From Leptospiraceae bacterium (GTDB taxonomy: Bacteria; Spirochaetota; Leptospiria; Leptospirales; Leptospiraceae), in NCBI GenBank assembly GCA_016711485.1, contig JADJSX010000018.1, forward strand, positions 1 through 7,928: DNA of 7,928 nucleotides, given 5' to 3'. The position numbers were made by a program, and so were the translations under genes. The number at the start of each line of letters is the position of its first letter. The stretch's first letter is position 1. Positions 1 through 5,570 of this stretch are shown here, in pieces. The notes beneath the pieces are model-generated. The model saw only the letters and a program-made list of their open reading frames with translations, ran no database searches and was not told where the DNA came from.

Positions 1-23
1 ATACAAAAGTATACATTTTTCGA

Positions 24-51
24 TTGACTATTAATAAGCCACTACTATAAG
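24..51 (+). promoter_or_regulatory. Candidate sigma-70-type promoter
   Basis: TTGACT at 24-29 and TATAAG at 46-51 are separated by 16 bases, close to the consensus. Transcription would start near 58. No gene follows within 470 bases, and a terminator-like hairpin lies at 307-334, so the product might be a short untranslated RNA. It could equally be a chance match in A+T-rich DNA. Confidence 0.4.
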
Positions 52-306
52 CTCCTCGATTAGAGCCATACGCCAAACACAAAAATAAATAGTGTGACTC
101 TGAAAAGGGAAAAGTTGAGTTAATCACCAGAGCAAGATCACGCTCTAACCATATCTTTACAAATCCCTTTTATTAGTTGACGATTGCAGTAATTGATTAA
201 GAATAGTTTAACATCGAACTAATTTAATTCATTCCTGGAATCGCCAAAAAGACGATTCTAATTTAAAGCACTCCTTCAAAAGAGTCTTTATCCCATTGCA
301 AATGAG

Positions 307-334
307 AACTCAGGGTTTGGTCGCTCTGAGTTTT
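307..334 (+). terminator. Candidate rho-independent terminator
   Basis: AACTCAG (307-313) pairs with CTGAGTT (326-332). The stem may extend inward by a G-U pair and a G-C pair, and it runs into TTTT (331-334). The T tract is short, so this is moderate evidence. It would end either a transcript from the promoter at 24-51 or one entering from outside the window. Confidence 0.45.
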
Positions 335-489
335 CGCATTTCTACACTGAGCACTAAACAAAACTACTACACTAAAAATTATGCTTGCCATTTCTGACAT
401 AATTAATACGTTATATTCAAGGCACGGATTTATGCCTTATGACTCGACCAAATAAAGTCATTAGCAATGGGAGCAAGACTAATCAAAAT

Positions 490-533
490 TAGCCTACTCC
501 ATAAAAATTTATTCACAATAGGAAGGTAGGCTA
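490..533 (+). promoter_or_regulatory. Hairpin that can hide the leader ribosome binding site
   Basis: TAGCCTAC (490-497) is the exact inverse of GTAGGCTA (526-533). TCC (498-500) can pair with GGA (521-523), leaving two bases bulged. The paired segment therefore takes in most of the GGAAGG ribosome binding site (521-526) and the first base of the ATG at 533. A competing smaller hairpin, CTAAT (479-483) with ATTAG (488-492), uses bases of the left arm, so two alternative folds are possible. The loop contains the DnaA-box match at 509-517. The pairing is visible in the sequence; its role in controlling the replication genes is inference. Confidence 0.45.
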
Positions 534-613
534 TGTATTCAGAAATTTTAACCAAAAGTAAATCCTTAAAAAATCATACATTGCCACAAAAAGGATGTAT
601 GCAAATCAATTAA
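533..613 (+). CDS. Putative 26-aa leader peptide of the replication operon
   Basis: The ORF begins with ATG at 533, six bases after a strong GGAAGG site (521-526), and ends with TAA at 611-613. Its product starts MYSEILTKSK and is basic and otherwise unremarkable. It overlaps the start of the next gene (595) by 19 bases in another frame. That next gene has AAGG directly abutting its ATG, too close to act as a normal ribosome binding site. The layout suggests that ribosomes translating the leader stop and restart on the 106-aa gene. Coupled leader peptides are well known in IncFII-like plasmid replication control, but no homology to those is claimed. It may also be non-functional. Confidence 0.4.
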   Translation: MYSEILTKSKSLKNHTLPQKGCMQIN

Positions 614-915
614 CAGTTCAAATTAAAACAGAAAATAAAACTCTATTGGATATCCCACTAGAGCAAACTAACCGCCCCGATTGTATCGTCAATGGAACAT
701 TCACACCACCACTAGACGATATGTATGCAGTGATTAAATTTGTAGACGGTAGTGCAATTCGATTGCCAATTATACAAAACAAATCTGCATCATACATCGG
801 TAGTATTAACGGATTAAAATACACGGTGTTAATCGTTATTATCCGCGGATCTACTGAATCGAAATACCGTATTAGTGCTTATACGAGTGTTAGTCAAATA
901 CAGGCGGTTGCATAA
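595..915 (+). CDS. Unknown 106-aa protein preceding the replication helicase
   Basis: I do not recognise this protein. It has no signal peptide or clear membrane segment, and alternating hydrophobic and polar residues suggest a mainly beta fold (for example the stretches around residues 44-50 and 75-84). The ATG at 595 has only an abutting AAGG, so translation probably depends on the leader ORF at 533-613. An internal ATG at 721 has no obvious ribosome binding site. Its stop (TAA 913-915) overlaps the ATG of the helicase gene as TAATG, which implies tight coupling. That position suggests a replication accessory or a copy-control protein, but the sequence does not show which. Confidence 0.75.
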   Translation: MYANQLTVQIKTENKTLLDIPLEQTNRPDCIVNGTFTPPLDDMYAVIKFVDGSAIRLPIIQNKSASYIGSINGLKYTVLIVIIRGSTESKYRISAYTSVSQIQAVA

Positions 916-2885
916 TGAGACAACTACAAAACAACGTAAATGACAAAGCGGAACTATTTCAACTTATAGATCCATTCGATAGTAATTTATCATTAATCCC
1001 ATATCGTAAAGCTTTACCTGATTACATAGAGGACACGAAACATATTCGACCGTTCGATCTATTATACAATGATTACGAACTTGTATTTTTACTTGCACCA
1101 TACGGTAGCGGAAAGACAAATTTAATTCAATCCAATATGCAACTAATCAAAGATGCTGGGCATCCTGTTTTTATTTTTACACCGCGTATAGTTCTAAATT
1201 ACAATATGTCGGAAAGGCTAGAGATAGAAACCCATTACGCGATTAACGCCGCAGGATTGCAAGACTCTAGAACGGATAGAATTTTGACAATAGAGTCTTT
1301 ACCTAATACGGATACATCTATTTTTGAGGATTCATTTATATTTATAGATGAGGCTAAAACACTTTTAAAGAATATATTTGCTGGGTATAATAGAAATAAT
1401 CTTAGACCGATTCTAGAGGACTTAAGAACTATTATCCGCAGTTCAAGACAAGTAGTTTTTGCCGATGCAAATTTCACTTTGTCAGAAATGGAACTATTTA
1501 GAGAATTGGCAGGGATAGAAAAAACAGAATATGAAGTCGGCAAGAAAATTCTCATACATGTAAACGATTATAAGAATAACAGGGATTTTTATTTAGTGAA
1601 TGAGCCTACTCAATTCAGGAATAAATTTTTATCCACTGCTAAGAAGGGGGCAACTATCTATTTGCCAACTGACAGTATATCGGAATCAAAAAAATACTTT
1701 GAGCTATGTCAGAAATTCAATATTAAAGCACTTCTCTTGAATTCTGAGACAAGCGAAAAACTAAATAAAGAACTTGCTAGAATTGACGAATACATAGTTG
1801 AAAATAAATTTCAAGTAGTGATATTTTCTCCAAGCGGATTTGTCGGCATATCTCTAGACAAGGCAAAATTCGATTTTATCTTTGCTCACTTTACGACCGC
1901 GTCTTGTAGCTGGGATCAACTAGAACAGGGATTGCATAGACCGCGTGATTTTAATATCCCTATCGTAATGTATGTAAAAAATGGGATTGCAAAAATAAAA
2001 CATGAAACCGATTGGAAAACTATTTATTCTAATTTCTTGGATAAAGAAAATTTCTTGTTTCAACTCACCTTTAGAACTAATAGAACACGGGAAATAGAAA
2101 ATGAATTTATACCGTATGTCGAATACATGGCACGTAATCAGGCGGAAAAAAATAAAGTGTTAAACATCGGAGTCAAAAAACAAATTGTAGATTCTATGAT
2201 TAGAAGAGGAGCGATTTTAAAAGATATGAAAAACTTTGATAATACGCCGATTGAATTTGAAAAAATAAATAGTGAGCGATTGGCGGATATTCTAGCAATC
2301 GAAATTATTTCTAAGGATAAATTCCAAACGATTCAGAGGAAAAATAAACTAGATAGGGAGTATACGGAATCCTTGCAGGCGGAAAAATATCTAATAGCCG
2401 ATGCATTACAAACAACCTCGAATGAGATTGTAAATAGAGCTATTGAGCTGACAGGGGAAACCGAAAAGATAATCTATTTCAGCCGCGTATGTCGGATGAT
2501 TCAAGATCCAGACAAGGCTAGTGAGGAAATTCAAAAGTATCAAACGGAGAAACGACCGGCTTTTCTAGCAACTGATTTTACAGTTAAGGATTACCACTTA
2601 TCAATTCTGTTATCGGATATTCTAAAAGAACTAGGAGAAACATTCACAGATATAAACCTAATTGATATTTTCAGCAAACCAGAAATTAAAAAATCTTTAA
2701 AATTCTATGGTCAGGATTTAACGGAAAAAATCAAATCGACTATTTACGATTCTAAGGACTTGGAGAAAATCATCTCTTATTATGGCAGCGAGGGTTTAAT
2801 GGATCTAGAAATCAACTCTATGGGATTGCACCTGTATAACGAGCTAAAATCCGCTGGGTATGATTGGCAGAAATTAGAGTGGTGA
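915..2885 (+). CDS. Superfamily-2-type helicase/ATPase, probable plasmid or phage replication initiator
   Basis: The 656-aa product carries a helicase core in its first half. Walker A is APYGSGKT (residues 61-68), motif Ia-like is TPR around 89-91, and a TIES segment lies at 125-128. Walker B is FIDEAK (143-148) and DAN lies at 184-186. GISLD is at 311-315, and motif VI-like QLEQGLHRPRD (335-345) has arginines at 342 and 344. This order resembles the origin-binding or plasmid replication helicases related to herpesvirus origin-binding protein and the CyRepA1 group. No primase motif is evident. Residues from about 370 to 656 are helical, charged and unrecognised, and may bind DNA. The ATG overlaps the previous stop (TAATG) and is served by AGGCGG at 902-907. 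The next gene overlaps its stop. The helicase fold is fairly secure; the initiator role is inferred from family resemblance and position. Confidence 0.82.
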   Translation: MRQLQNNVNDKAELFQLIDPFDSNLSLIPYRKALPDYIEDTKHIRPFDLLYNDYELVFLLAPYGSGKTNLIQSNMQLIKDAGHPVFIFTPRIVLNYNMSERLEIETHYAINAAGLQDSRTDRILTIESLPNTDTSIFEDSFIFIDEAKTLLKNIFAGYNRNNLRPILEDLRTIIRSSRQVVFADANFTLSEMELFRELAGIEKTEYEVGKKILIHVNDYKNNRDFYLVNEPTQFRNKFLSTAKKGATIYLPTDSISESKKYFELCQKFNIKALLLNSETSEKLNKELARIDEYIVENKFQVVIFSPSGFVGISLDKAKFDFIFAHFTTASCSWDQLEQGLHRPRDFNIPIVMYVKNGIAKIKHETDWKTIYSNFLDKENFLFQLTFRTNRTREIENEFIPYVEYMARNQAEKNKVLNIGVKKQIVDSMIRRGAILKDMKNFDNTPIEFEKINSERLADILAIEIISKDKFQTIQRKNKLDREYTESLQAEKYLIADALQTTSNEIVNRAIELTGETEKIIYFSRVCRMIQDPDKASEEIQKYQTEKRPAFLATDFTVKDYHLSILLSDILKELGETFTDINLIDIFSKPEIKKSLKFYGQDLTEKIKSTIYDSKDLEKIISYYGSEGLMDLEINSMGLHLYNELKSAGYDWQKLEW

Positions 2886-3064
2886 CTATATTCAAAAACC
2901 TCTTAAAGAATTCAGGTATGAAATTAATCGAAGTAGATAGAGATAAGACGACACGTAAACGGATCTATAAAGTCGATATGGCATTCTTTGAACTGGTAAA
3001 TTTACCCACTAGCAATTCAACTCTTAAGGAAAATATACTTGTTAGTGGGCACGGATCTATATAA
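2882..3064 (+). CDS. Small basic protein, possibly a winged-helix-like replication accessory
   Basis: The preferred start is the GTG at 2882, which overlaps the helicase TGA as GTGA and gives 60 aa. A TTG at 2864 in the same frame would give 66 aa but overlaps the helicase gene further. The product has two predicted helices, then a basic turn (DRDKTTRKRIYKVD) and a further helix. That pattern is seen in small winged-helix or replication-protein C-terminal domains, but I cannot assign a family. It might be a detached C-terminal domain of the helicase, although no slippery sequence at the junction supports a frameshift fusion. The last third of the gene contains an 11-bp inverted repeat (3005-3015/3039-3049). 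Confidence 0.5.
   Translation: MTIFKNLLKNSGMKLIEVDRDKTTRKRIYKVDMAFFELVNLPTSNSTLKENILVSGHGSI
3005..3049 (+). repeat. Hairpin inside the 3' end of the small basic gene
   Basis: CCCACTAGCAA (3005-3015) pairs with TTGTTAGTGGG (3039-3049) over 11 bases, with one G-U pair. No T run follows, so it is not a classical terminator. It might stabilise the 3' end of the replication mRNA or slow transcription ahead of the promoter at 3095. Confidence 0.4.
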
Positions 3065-3094
3065 AGACCGATTTTGCAAGCTAGGAGCAAACCC

Positions 3095-3123
3095 TTGACC
3101 GATGAACTAGAACGCTGTATAAA
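3095..3123 (+). promoter_or_regulatory. Strong sigma-70-type promoter for the DUF5681 gene pair
   Basis: TTGACC (3095-3100) and TATAAA (3118-3123) are spaced by exactly 17 bases, the best promoter match in the window. The expected start is near 3130, giving a leader of about 40 bases before the ATG at 3170. It lies just downstream of the replication block, so the DUF5681 genes can be expressed independently of it. Confidence 0.6.
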
Positions 3124-3154
3124 GCAATCTAAGAGGTTTAGAGCGAAATTATAG
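3095..3154 (+). CDS. Possible 19-aa ORF with a TTG start (doubtful)
   Basis: An AGGAG (3083-3087) sits seven bases before a TTG at 3095 that opens a 19-codon frame beginning MTDELERCIK and ending at TAG 3152-3154. The ribosome binding site is better than that of the gene downstream. However, the same bases form the promoter at 3095-3123, which is the simpler reading. It may be a gene remnant. Confidence 0.2.
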   Translation: MTDELERCIKQSKRFRAKL

Positions 3155-3169
3155 AGAGTCTAAATAAAT

Positions 3170-3586
3170 ATGAAAAACAGCCAAAAAACAGCCGTAAAGA
3201 ATCCCATTCCCGGGAACAAACCTTTCAAGCCAGGGCAAAGTGGCAATCCTTCCGGTCGACCGAAAGGCACATTGAACAGATCTACAATTTTCAAAAGGTG
3301 GGGTGAACTTGAAATGAATTCAGTCAATCCCGTAACAGGCAAAAAAGAAATGCTATCTATAGATGATACACTAGCACTCAATTTAATTAAAGCAGGTCAA
3401 GAGGGTAATGTTCAAGCAATCAAAGAATATTTTGATAGTAGATTTGGTAAAATAAAAGACTCTCTTGAATTGGAGCAAGTGGACAAATATAAAGAACTCT
3501 CTAATGAAGAACTCGACAAAGAAGGCGCTGAAAGATTTGGCTTAGAGCGATGGCAAGCAATGAAAAAAGTTATGTATGATAAATGA
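3170..3586 (+). CDS. DUF5681 family protein, phage small-terminase-like (138 aa)
   Basis: Residues 19-33 read FKPGQSGNPSGRPKG, the signature of DUF5681 proteins, a glycine/proline/lysine-rich segment found near the N-terminus of many phage and prophage proteins. The rest is helical and charged. The stretch FGKIKDSLEL (92-101) resembles the GKPKESIEL of the neighbouring gene at 3583, which I relate to small-terminase-like proteins. Expression is likely from the promoter at 3095. The ribosome binding site is weak (AGAGAG near 3153-3158). The stop overlaps the next ATG as ATGA. No large terminase, portal or capsid gene follows. A DNA-binding role in packaging is inference; the family assignment rests on the motif. 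Confidence 0.75.
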   Translation: MKNSQKTAVKNPIPGNKPFKPGQSGNPSGRPKGTLNRSTIFKRWGELEMNSVNPVTGKKEMLSIDDTLALNLIKAGQEGNVQAIKEYFDSRFGKIKDSLELEQVDKYKELSNEELDKEGAERFGLERWQAMKKVMYDK

Positions 3587-4080
3587 GAAAAACAACCGAA
3601 AAGCAAGAACGCAAATTAAGAAATGGCAATCCTTCCGGACATGGATTTCAAAAAGGTAAATCTGGCAATCCCACCGGCAGAGCCAAGAAATATATTACTA
3701 CTGTCACCGACAAAACAGGATACCGAAATTCAGAGATTCAAGACTGTATCAAATCAATGTTACGAATGACCATTGACGAAATATCGGAGATCCAAAAATC
3801 AAAAGATGCACCTGTATTAGAAAAAATAATTGCAAGTGGGATACAGAGCGATATTGGCAAAGGTGAACTAAAAAATTTAGAAACATTAATGAATCGGAGT
3901 TACGGCAAACCAAAAGAATCGATTGAACTAGATGCAAGTGGCAACCTTGGATTAACTCCCGAACTTGAAGCGGCCGCAAAAATCTTGCATGAAAGAAATA
4001 TGCAGCAACTCACAAAAGATGAACTTTATAAAGAAGCTGAAAAAATGGGATTGGATGTAAGCAATTTATTTGATAAATGA
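3583..4080 (+). CDS. Second DUF5681 family protein, phage small-terminase-like (165 aa)
   Basis: FQKGKSGNPTGRAKK (residues 22-36) is again the DUF5681 signature. It is preceded by a partial extra copy, NGNPSG at 14-19, whose DNA repeats 15 bases of the preceding gene exactly (3624-3638 equals 3241-3255). The helical middle region (about 48-108) and the GKPKESIELD segment (108-117) fit a small-terminase-like DNA-binding subunit. The C-terminus is acidic and helical. The start overlaps the previous stop as ATGA, so the two proteins are probably co-translated and may act together. They have diverged well beyond a recent copy. It could also be an element-specific regulator rather than a packaging protein. 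Confidence 0.75.
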   Translation: MRKTTEKQERKLRNGNPSGHGFQKGKSGNPTGRAKKYITTVTDKTGYRNSEIQDCIKSMLRMTIDEISEIQKSKDAPVLEKIIASGIQSDIGKGELKNLETLMNRSYGKPKESIELDASGNLGLTPELEAAAKILHERNMQQLTKDELYKEAEKMGLDVSNLFDK

Positions 4081-4154
4081 GCCGCGCCCGTGGATGAAAC
4101 CCTAAAGACTTGTTTACCCTTCTAAGCTAAAATATATTATACCTTTACTTTTCA

Positions 4155-4282
4155 GCTAATGACCTAACCAGAAAAATAAAACCTAACTTGTATAAATTAT
4201 CTTGCAATAAATGAAAGTGTATAGATAATTGTAATTATAGAAAGTAGAAAAAGGTAAGGTTTATTTATATGAAGTCATTAGC
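4155..4282. repeat. Nested inverted repeats upstream of the recombinase
   Basis: Three pairs of arms share nearly the same centre. The outer arms are GCTAATGAC (4155-4163) and GTCATTAGC (4274-4282), exact. The middle arms span 4174-4187 and 4254-4266, with one bulged base and one mismatch. The inner arms are AATTATC (4195-4201) and GATAATT (4224-4230), exact. Within the left half, ACCTAAC occurs twice as a direct repeat (4162-4168 and 4181-4187). The whole is about 128 bases and contains the promoter at 4202-4229. It could be a recombinase recognition site, an operator, or a long mRNA fold. None of these is proven. Confidence 0.45.
4202..4229 (+). promoter_or_regulatory. Candidate promoter of the tyrosine recombinase gene
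   Basis: TTGCAA (4202-4207) and GATAAT (4224-4229) are spaced by 16 bases. The -10 box lies in the inner arm of the nested inverted repeat, so a protein bound to that dyad, possibly the recombinase itself, would block it. The expected start is near 4236. Confidence 0.45.
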
Positions 4283-4324
4283 ACGCAACGAAATTATGAA
4301 GTAGCTTTCAATCAATTCCTGAAA

Positions 4325-5101
4325 ATGAATTCTCTCTATGAAAACGATATTCAAAACATAGAGCCGAAAAAATTAGCTGACCTAATTGATAAAACTTTCG
4401 AGAATCACAACGGGAAAGGCAATACTAAACTAACAAAAATTTCTTCCGTGAAAAGTTACATTGAAACCCATTATAAAATTGAGATACCTAAAAGCCTGGT
4501 CAGAAAAGATTACTCCCGGGATGTTCTAAAAAAGACAAATAAGAAGTTAGTCACTTATGAAGAAATGGATTTACTCATTAAACACTTTGAAACTTTGCAT
4601 AATGAATCGGATACACTAGACAAGATCACTACTCTAAGAAATCTAATTATGATTAAACTCTTGGCAGGTACTGGACAAAGGATAAGCGACATTCTCAATC
4701 TGAGTATTGAGACTGCAAAGAAAACCTTGCTCCATATTAAACAGATTAAAACTGGAAAAGATGTAACAATAGAAAATCCTTGCTTACCCGAAATTTTAAA
4801 ATATATCGCAGTTACGAAATTGAGTGATTCAGATTTTCTTTTTGCAAGTGGCCTAACTAGAAAACCGTTATCATACCAACAGGCAGAAAATATCATCCGT
4901 TATGAATCCAAGTCAGTATTTAAAAAATCTATTTCTAGCCACTACTTCCGGTCTTATGTTGTAAGTCGTCTTATAGCACTTGGCAATCACCCTAACGACA
5001 TTATGGCTGTCACTGGACATGCAGATACTCGAATGGTTGACTATTATAATAAAACCCCGGGTAAGATCATCGGACTTACTAAGTTATTAATGGCAGGTTA
5101 A
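4325..5101 (+). CDS. Tyrosine recombinase (phage-integrase family), start codon uncertain
   Basis: The catalytic domain is complete. Arginine I is in GTGQRISD (R119), and K142 or K145 is a candidate for the lysine. SHYFR supplies H206 and R209, GHAD supplies H232, and the nucleophile is most likely Y241 in VDYYN, nine residues after H232 as in the family. From the ATG at 4325 the protein is 258 aa, shorter than the roughly 300 usual for XerC/D-type enzymes, and that ATG has no good ribosome binding site. The frame is open upstream to 4241 and encodes residues such as RNYEVAFNQFLK that look like the start of a SAM-like core-binding domain. However, no ATG, GTG or TTG lies in that extension. 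An ATG with an AAGGT site does occur at 4269, but in another frame, where it meets a stop after 11 codons. So the N-terminus may be disrupted, may start at a rare codon (ATT 4277 or CTG 4319), or the sequence may hold an error. The enzyme would integrate, excise or resolve the element. Confidence 0.85.
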   Translation: MNSLYENDIQNIEPKKLADLIDKTFENHNGKGNTKLTKISSVKSYIETHYKIEIPKSLVRKDYSRDVLKKTNKKLVTYEEMDLLIKHFETLHNESDTLDKITTLRNLIMIKLLAGTGQRISDILNLSIETAKKTLLHIKQIKTGKDVTIENPCLPEILKYIAVTKLSDSDFLFASGLTRKPLSYQQAENIIRYESKSVFKKSISSHYFRSYVVSRLIALGNHPNDIMAVTGHADTRMVDYYNKTPGKIIGLTKLLMAG

Positions 5102-5106
5102 GCAGA

Positions 5107-5196
5107 ATGAAAACAACCAGTAAATCACTATCCAAGAGTAAATCAAATACGCCCGTGAATGCGTATTTCAAACTAAATGGAGTAATAAATATATGA
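5107..5196 (+). CDS. Possible 29-aa ORF between recombinase and next gene
   Basis: The ATG at 5107 follows the recombinase stop by five bases and opens 29 codons, ending in a TGA that overlaps the next ATG as ATGA (5193-5196). Its product is serine- and lysine-rich at the start (MKTTSKSLSK). An exact 8-bp hairpin, AAATACGC (5145-5152) with GCGTATTT (5161-5168), lies inside it. There is no strong ribosome binding site, so it would rely on ribosomes leaving the recombinase gene. It may be a leader peptide or a chance frame. Confidence 0.3.
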   Translation: MKTTSKSLSKSKSNTPVNAYFKLNGVINI

Positions 5197-5345
5197 TTGA
5201 AACCAAACGAACCAAACCAAAGAAAAAGAATATCGTTGTCAGTCTCATTAAAGCACTCTCTGAAAAATCTGCTAAGGAATTTCAAGACGACATTAGCACC
5301 GGCAAACTTTACGATGAACTAAAACCCGGGAAAGAAAAGAAATAA
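5193..5345 (+). CDS. Unknown basic 50-aa protein
   Basis: A GGAG at 5179-5182 lies ten bases before the ATG, and the frame ends at TAA 5343-5345. The product starts MIETKRTKPKKKN, has one amphipathic helix in the middle (about residues 13-31) and ends in a lysine-rich tail. Small basic proteins of this kind often bind nucleic acid, but no family is recognised. It sits directly before the promoter of the CopG-like gene, so it belongs to the transcript of the recombinase. Confidence 0.5.
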   Translation: MIETKRTKPKKKNIVVSLIKALSEKSAKEFQDDISTGKLYDELKPGKEKK

Positions 5346-5354
5346 ATAAAAGTA

Positions 5355-5385
5355 TTGACGCGTAAATACGAATAAATACGATAAT
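5355..5385 (+). promoter_or_regulatory. Promoter of the CopG-like gene with direct repeats as a likely operator
   Basis: TTGACG (5355-5360) is followed by TACGAT at a spacing of 16 (5377-5382), or GATAAT at 19 (5380-5385). TAAATACGA occurs twice, at 5363-5371 and 5373-5381, one helical turn apart (10 bases), exactly between and over the promoter boxes. Ribbon-helix-helix repressors typically bind such tandem short sites, so self-repression by the downstream gene product is a reasonable inference. Confidence 0.55.
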
Positions 5386-5398
5386 AGGAGTATGGAGA

Positions 5399-5569
5399 AT
5401 GTCGAAAATGAAAATGACAATTAGTATTGAAGAACAAACAAAACAGAAAGCAGAGGAGCTTGCAAGATTGACTGGATACTCACAGAGTCAAATTATAGAA
5501 TTGCTTTTAAATGGAGCAAGTGAAAGCGAAATTGTAGCACTATATAAAAAGAGTATCAAAGGTAAATAG
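5399..5569 (+). CDS. Ribbon-helix-helix (CopG/Arc-like) repressor, 56 aa
   Basis: The product has the layout of CopG-type proteins: a short strand MKMTISIEE (residues 4-12), a first helix EQTKQKAEELARLTG (about 12-26), then SQSQIIELLLNGA as the second helix, with the turn at GYS. The usual length of such proteins is 45-90 aa. AGGAG at 5386-5390 lies eight bases before the ATG at 5399; an earlier ATG at 5392 opens only ten codons. The promoter upstream holds tandem TAAATACGA repeats, a likely binding site. The next gene starts one base after its stop. In plasmids such proteins repress their own and replication genes, or act as antitoxins; no toxin is recognised beside it. Confidence 0.65.
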   Translation: MSKMKMTISIEEQTKQKAEELARLTGYSQSQIIELLLNGASESEIVALYKKSIKGK

Positions 5570-5570
5570 G

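Larger units (their letters stand above)
1..532. other. Long non-coding region upstream of the replication block; candidate control region or origin
   Basis: No convincing protein gene lies here on either strand. The region holds a promoter-like site at 24-51 and a terminator-like hairpin at 307-334. Short inverted repeats lie at 129-133/142-146, 238-243/253-258, 377-383/398-404 (aattatg/cataatt) and 419-424/433-438. One exact match to the DnaA-box consensus TTATNCACA is at 509-517, and a hairpin at 490-533 overlaps the next ribosome binding site. I found no clear tandem iteron array. Being just upstream of the helicase gene, it is the natural place for an origin or for antisense control of replication, but that is inference. 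Confidence 0.45.

Noticed and set aside
303..398. 31-codon frame starting at ATG 303
   Set aside because: It overlaps the terminator-like hairpin at 307-334, lacks a ribosome binding site and encodes nothing recognisable.
455..466. 12-base word shared with 4272-4283 as possible attL/attR core
   Set aside because: Twelve bases are expected to repeat by chance about once or twice in a sequence this long, and the flanks differ, so it is mentioned only as a note to the nested repeat.
581..601. Frameshift from the leader ORF into the 106-aa frame at the A run
   Set aside because: The run has only five As and does not form a good slippery heptamer. Stop and restart at the overlap is simpler.
1629..1637. 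DnaA-box-like TTATCCACT inside the helicase gene
   Set aside because: It has one mismatch to the consensus, is isolated and lies in coding sequence; chance is likely.
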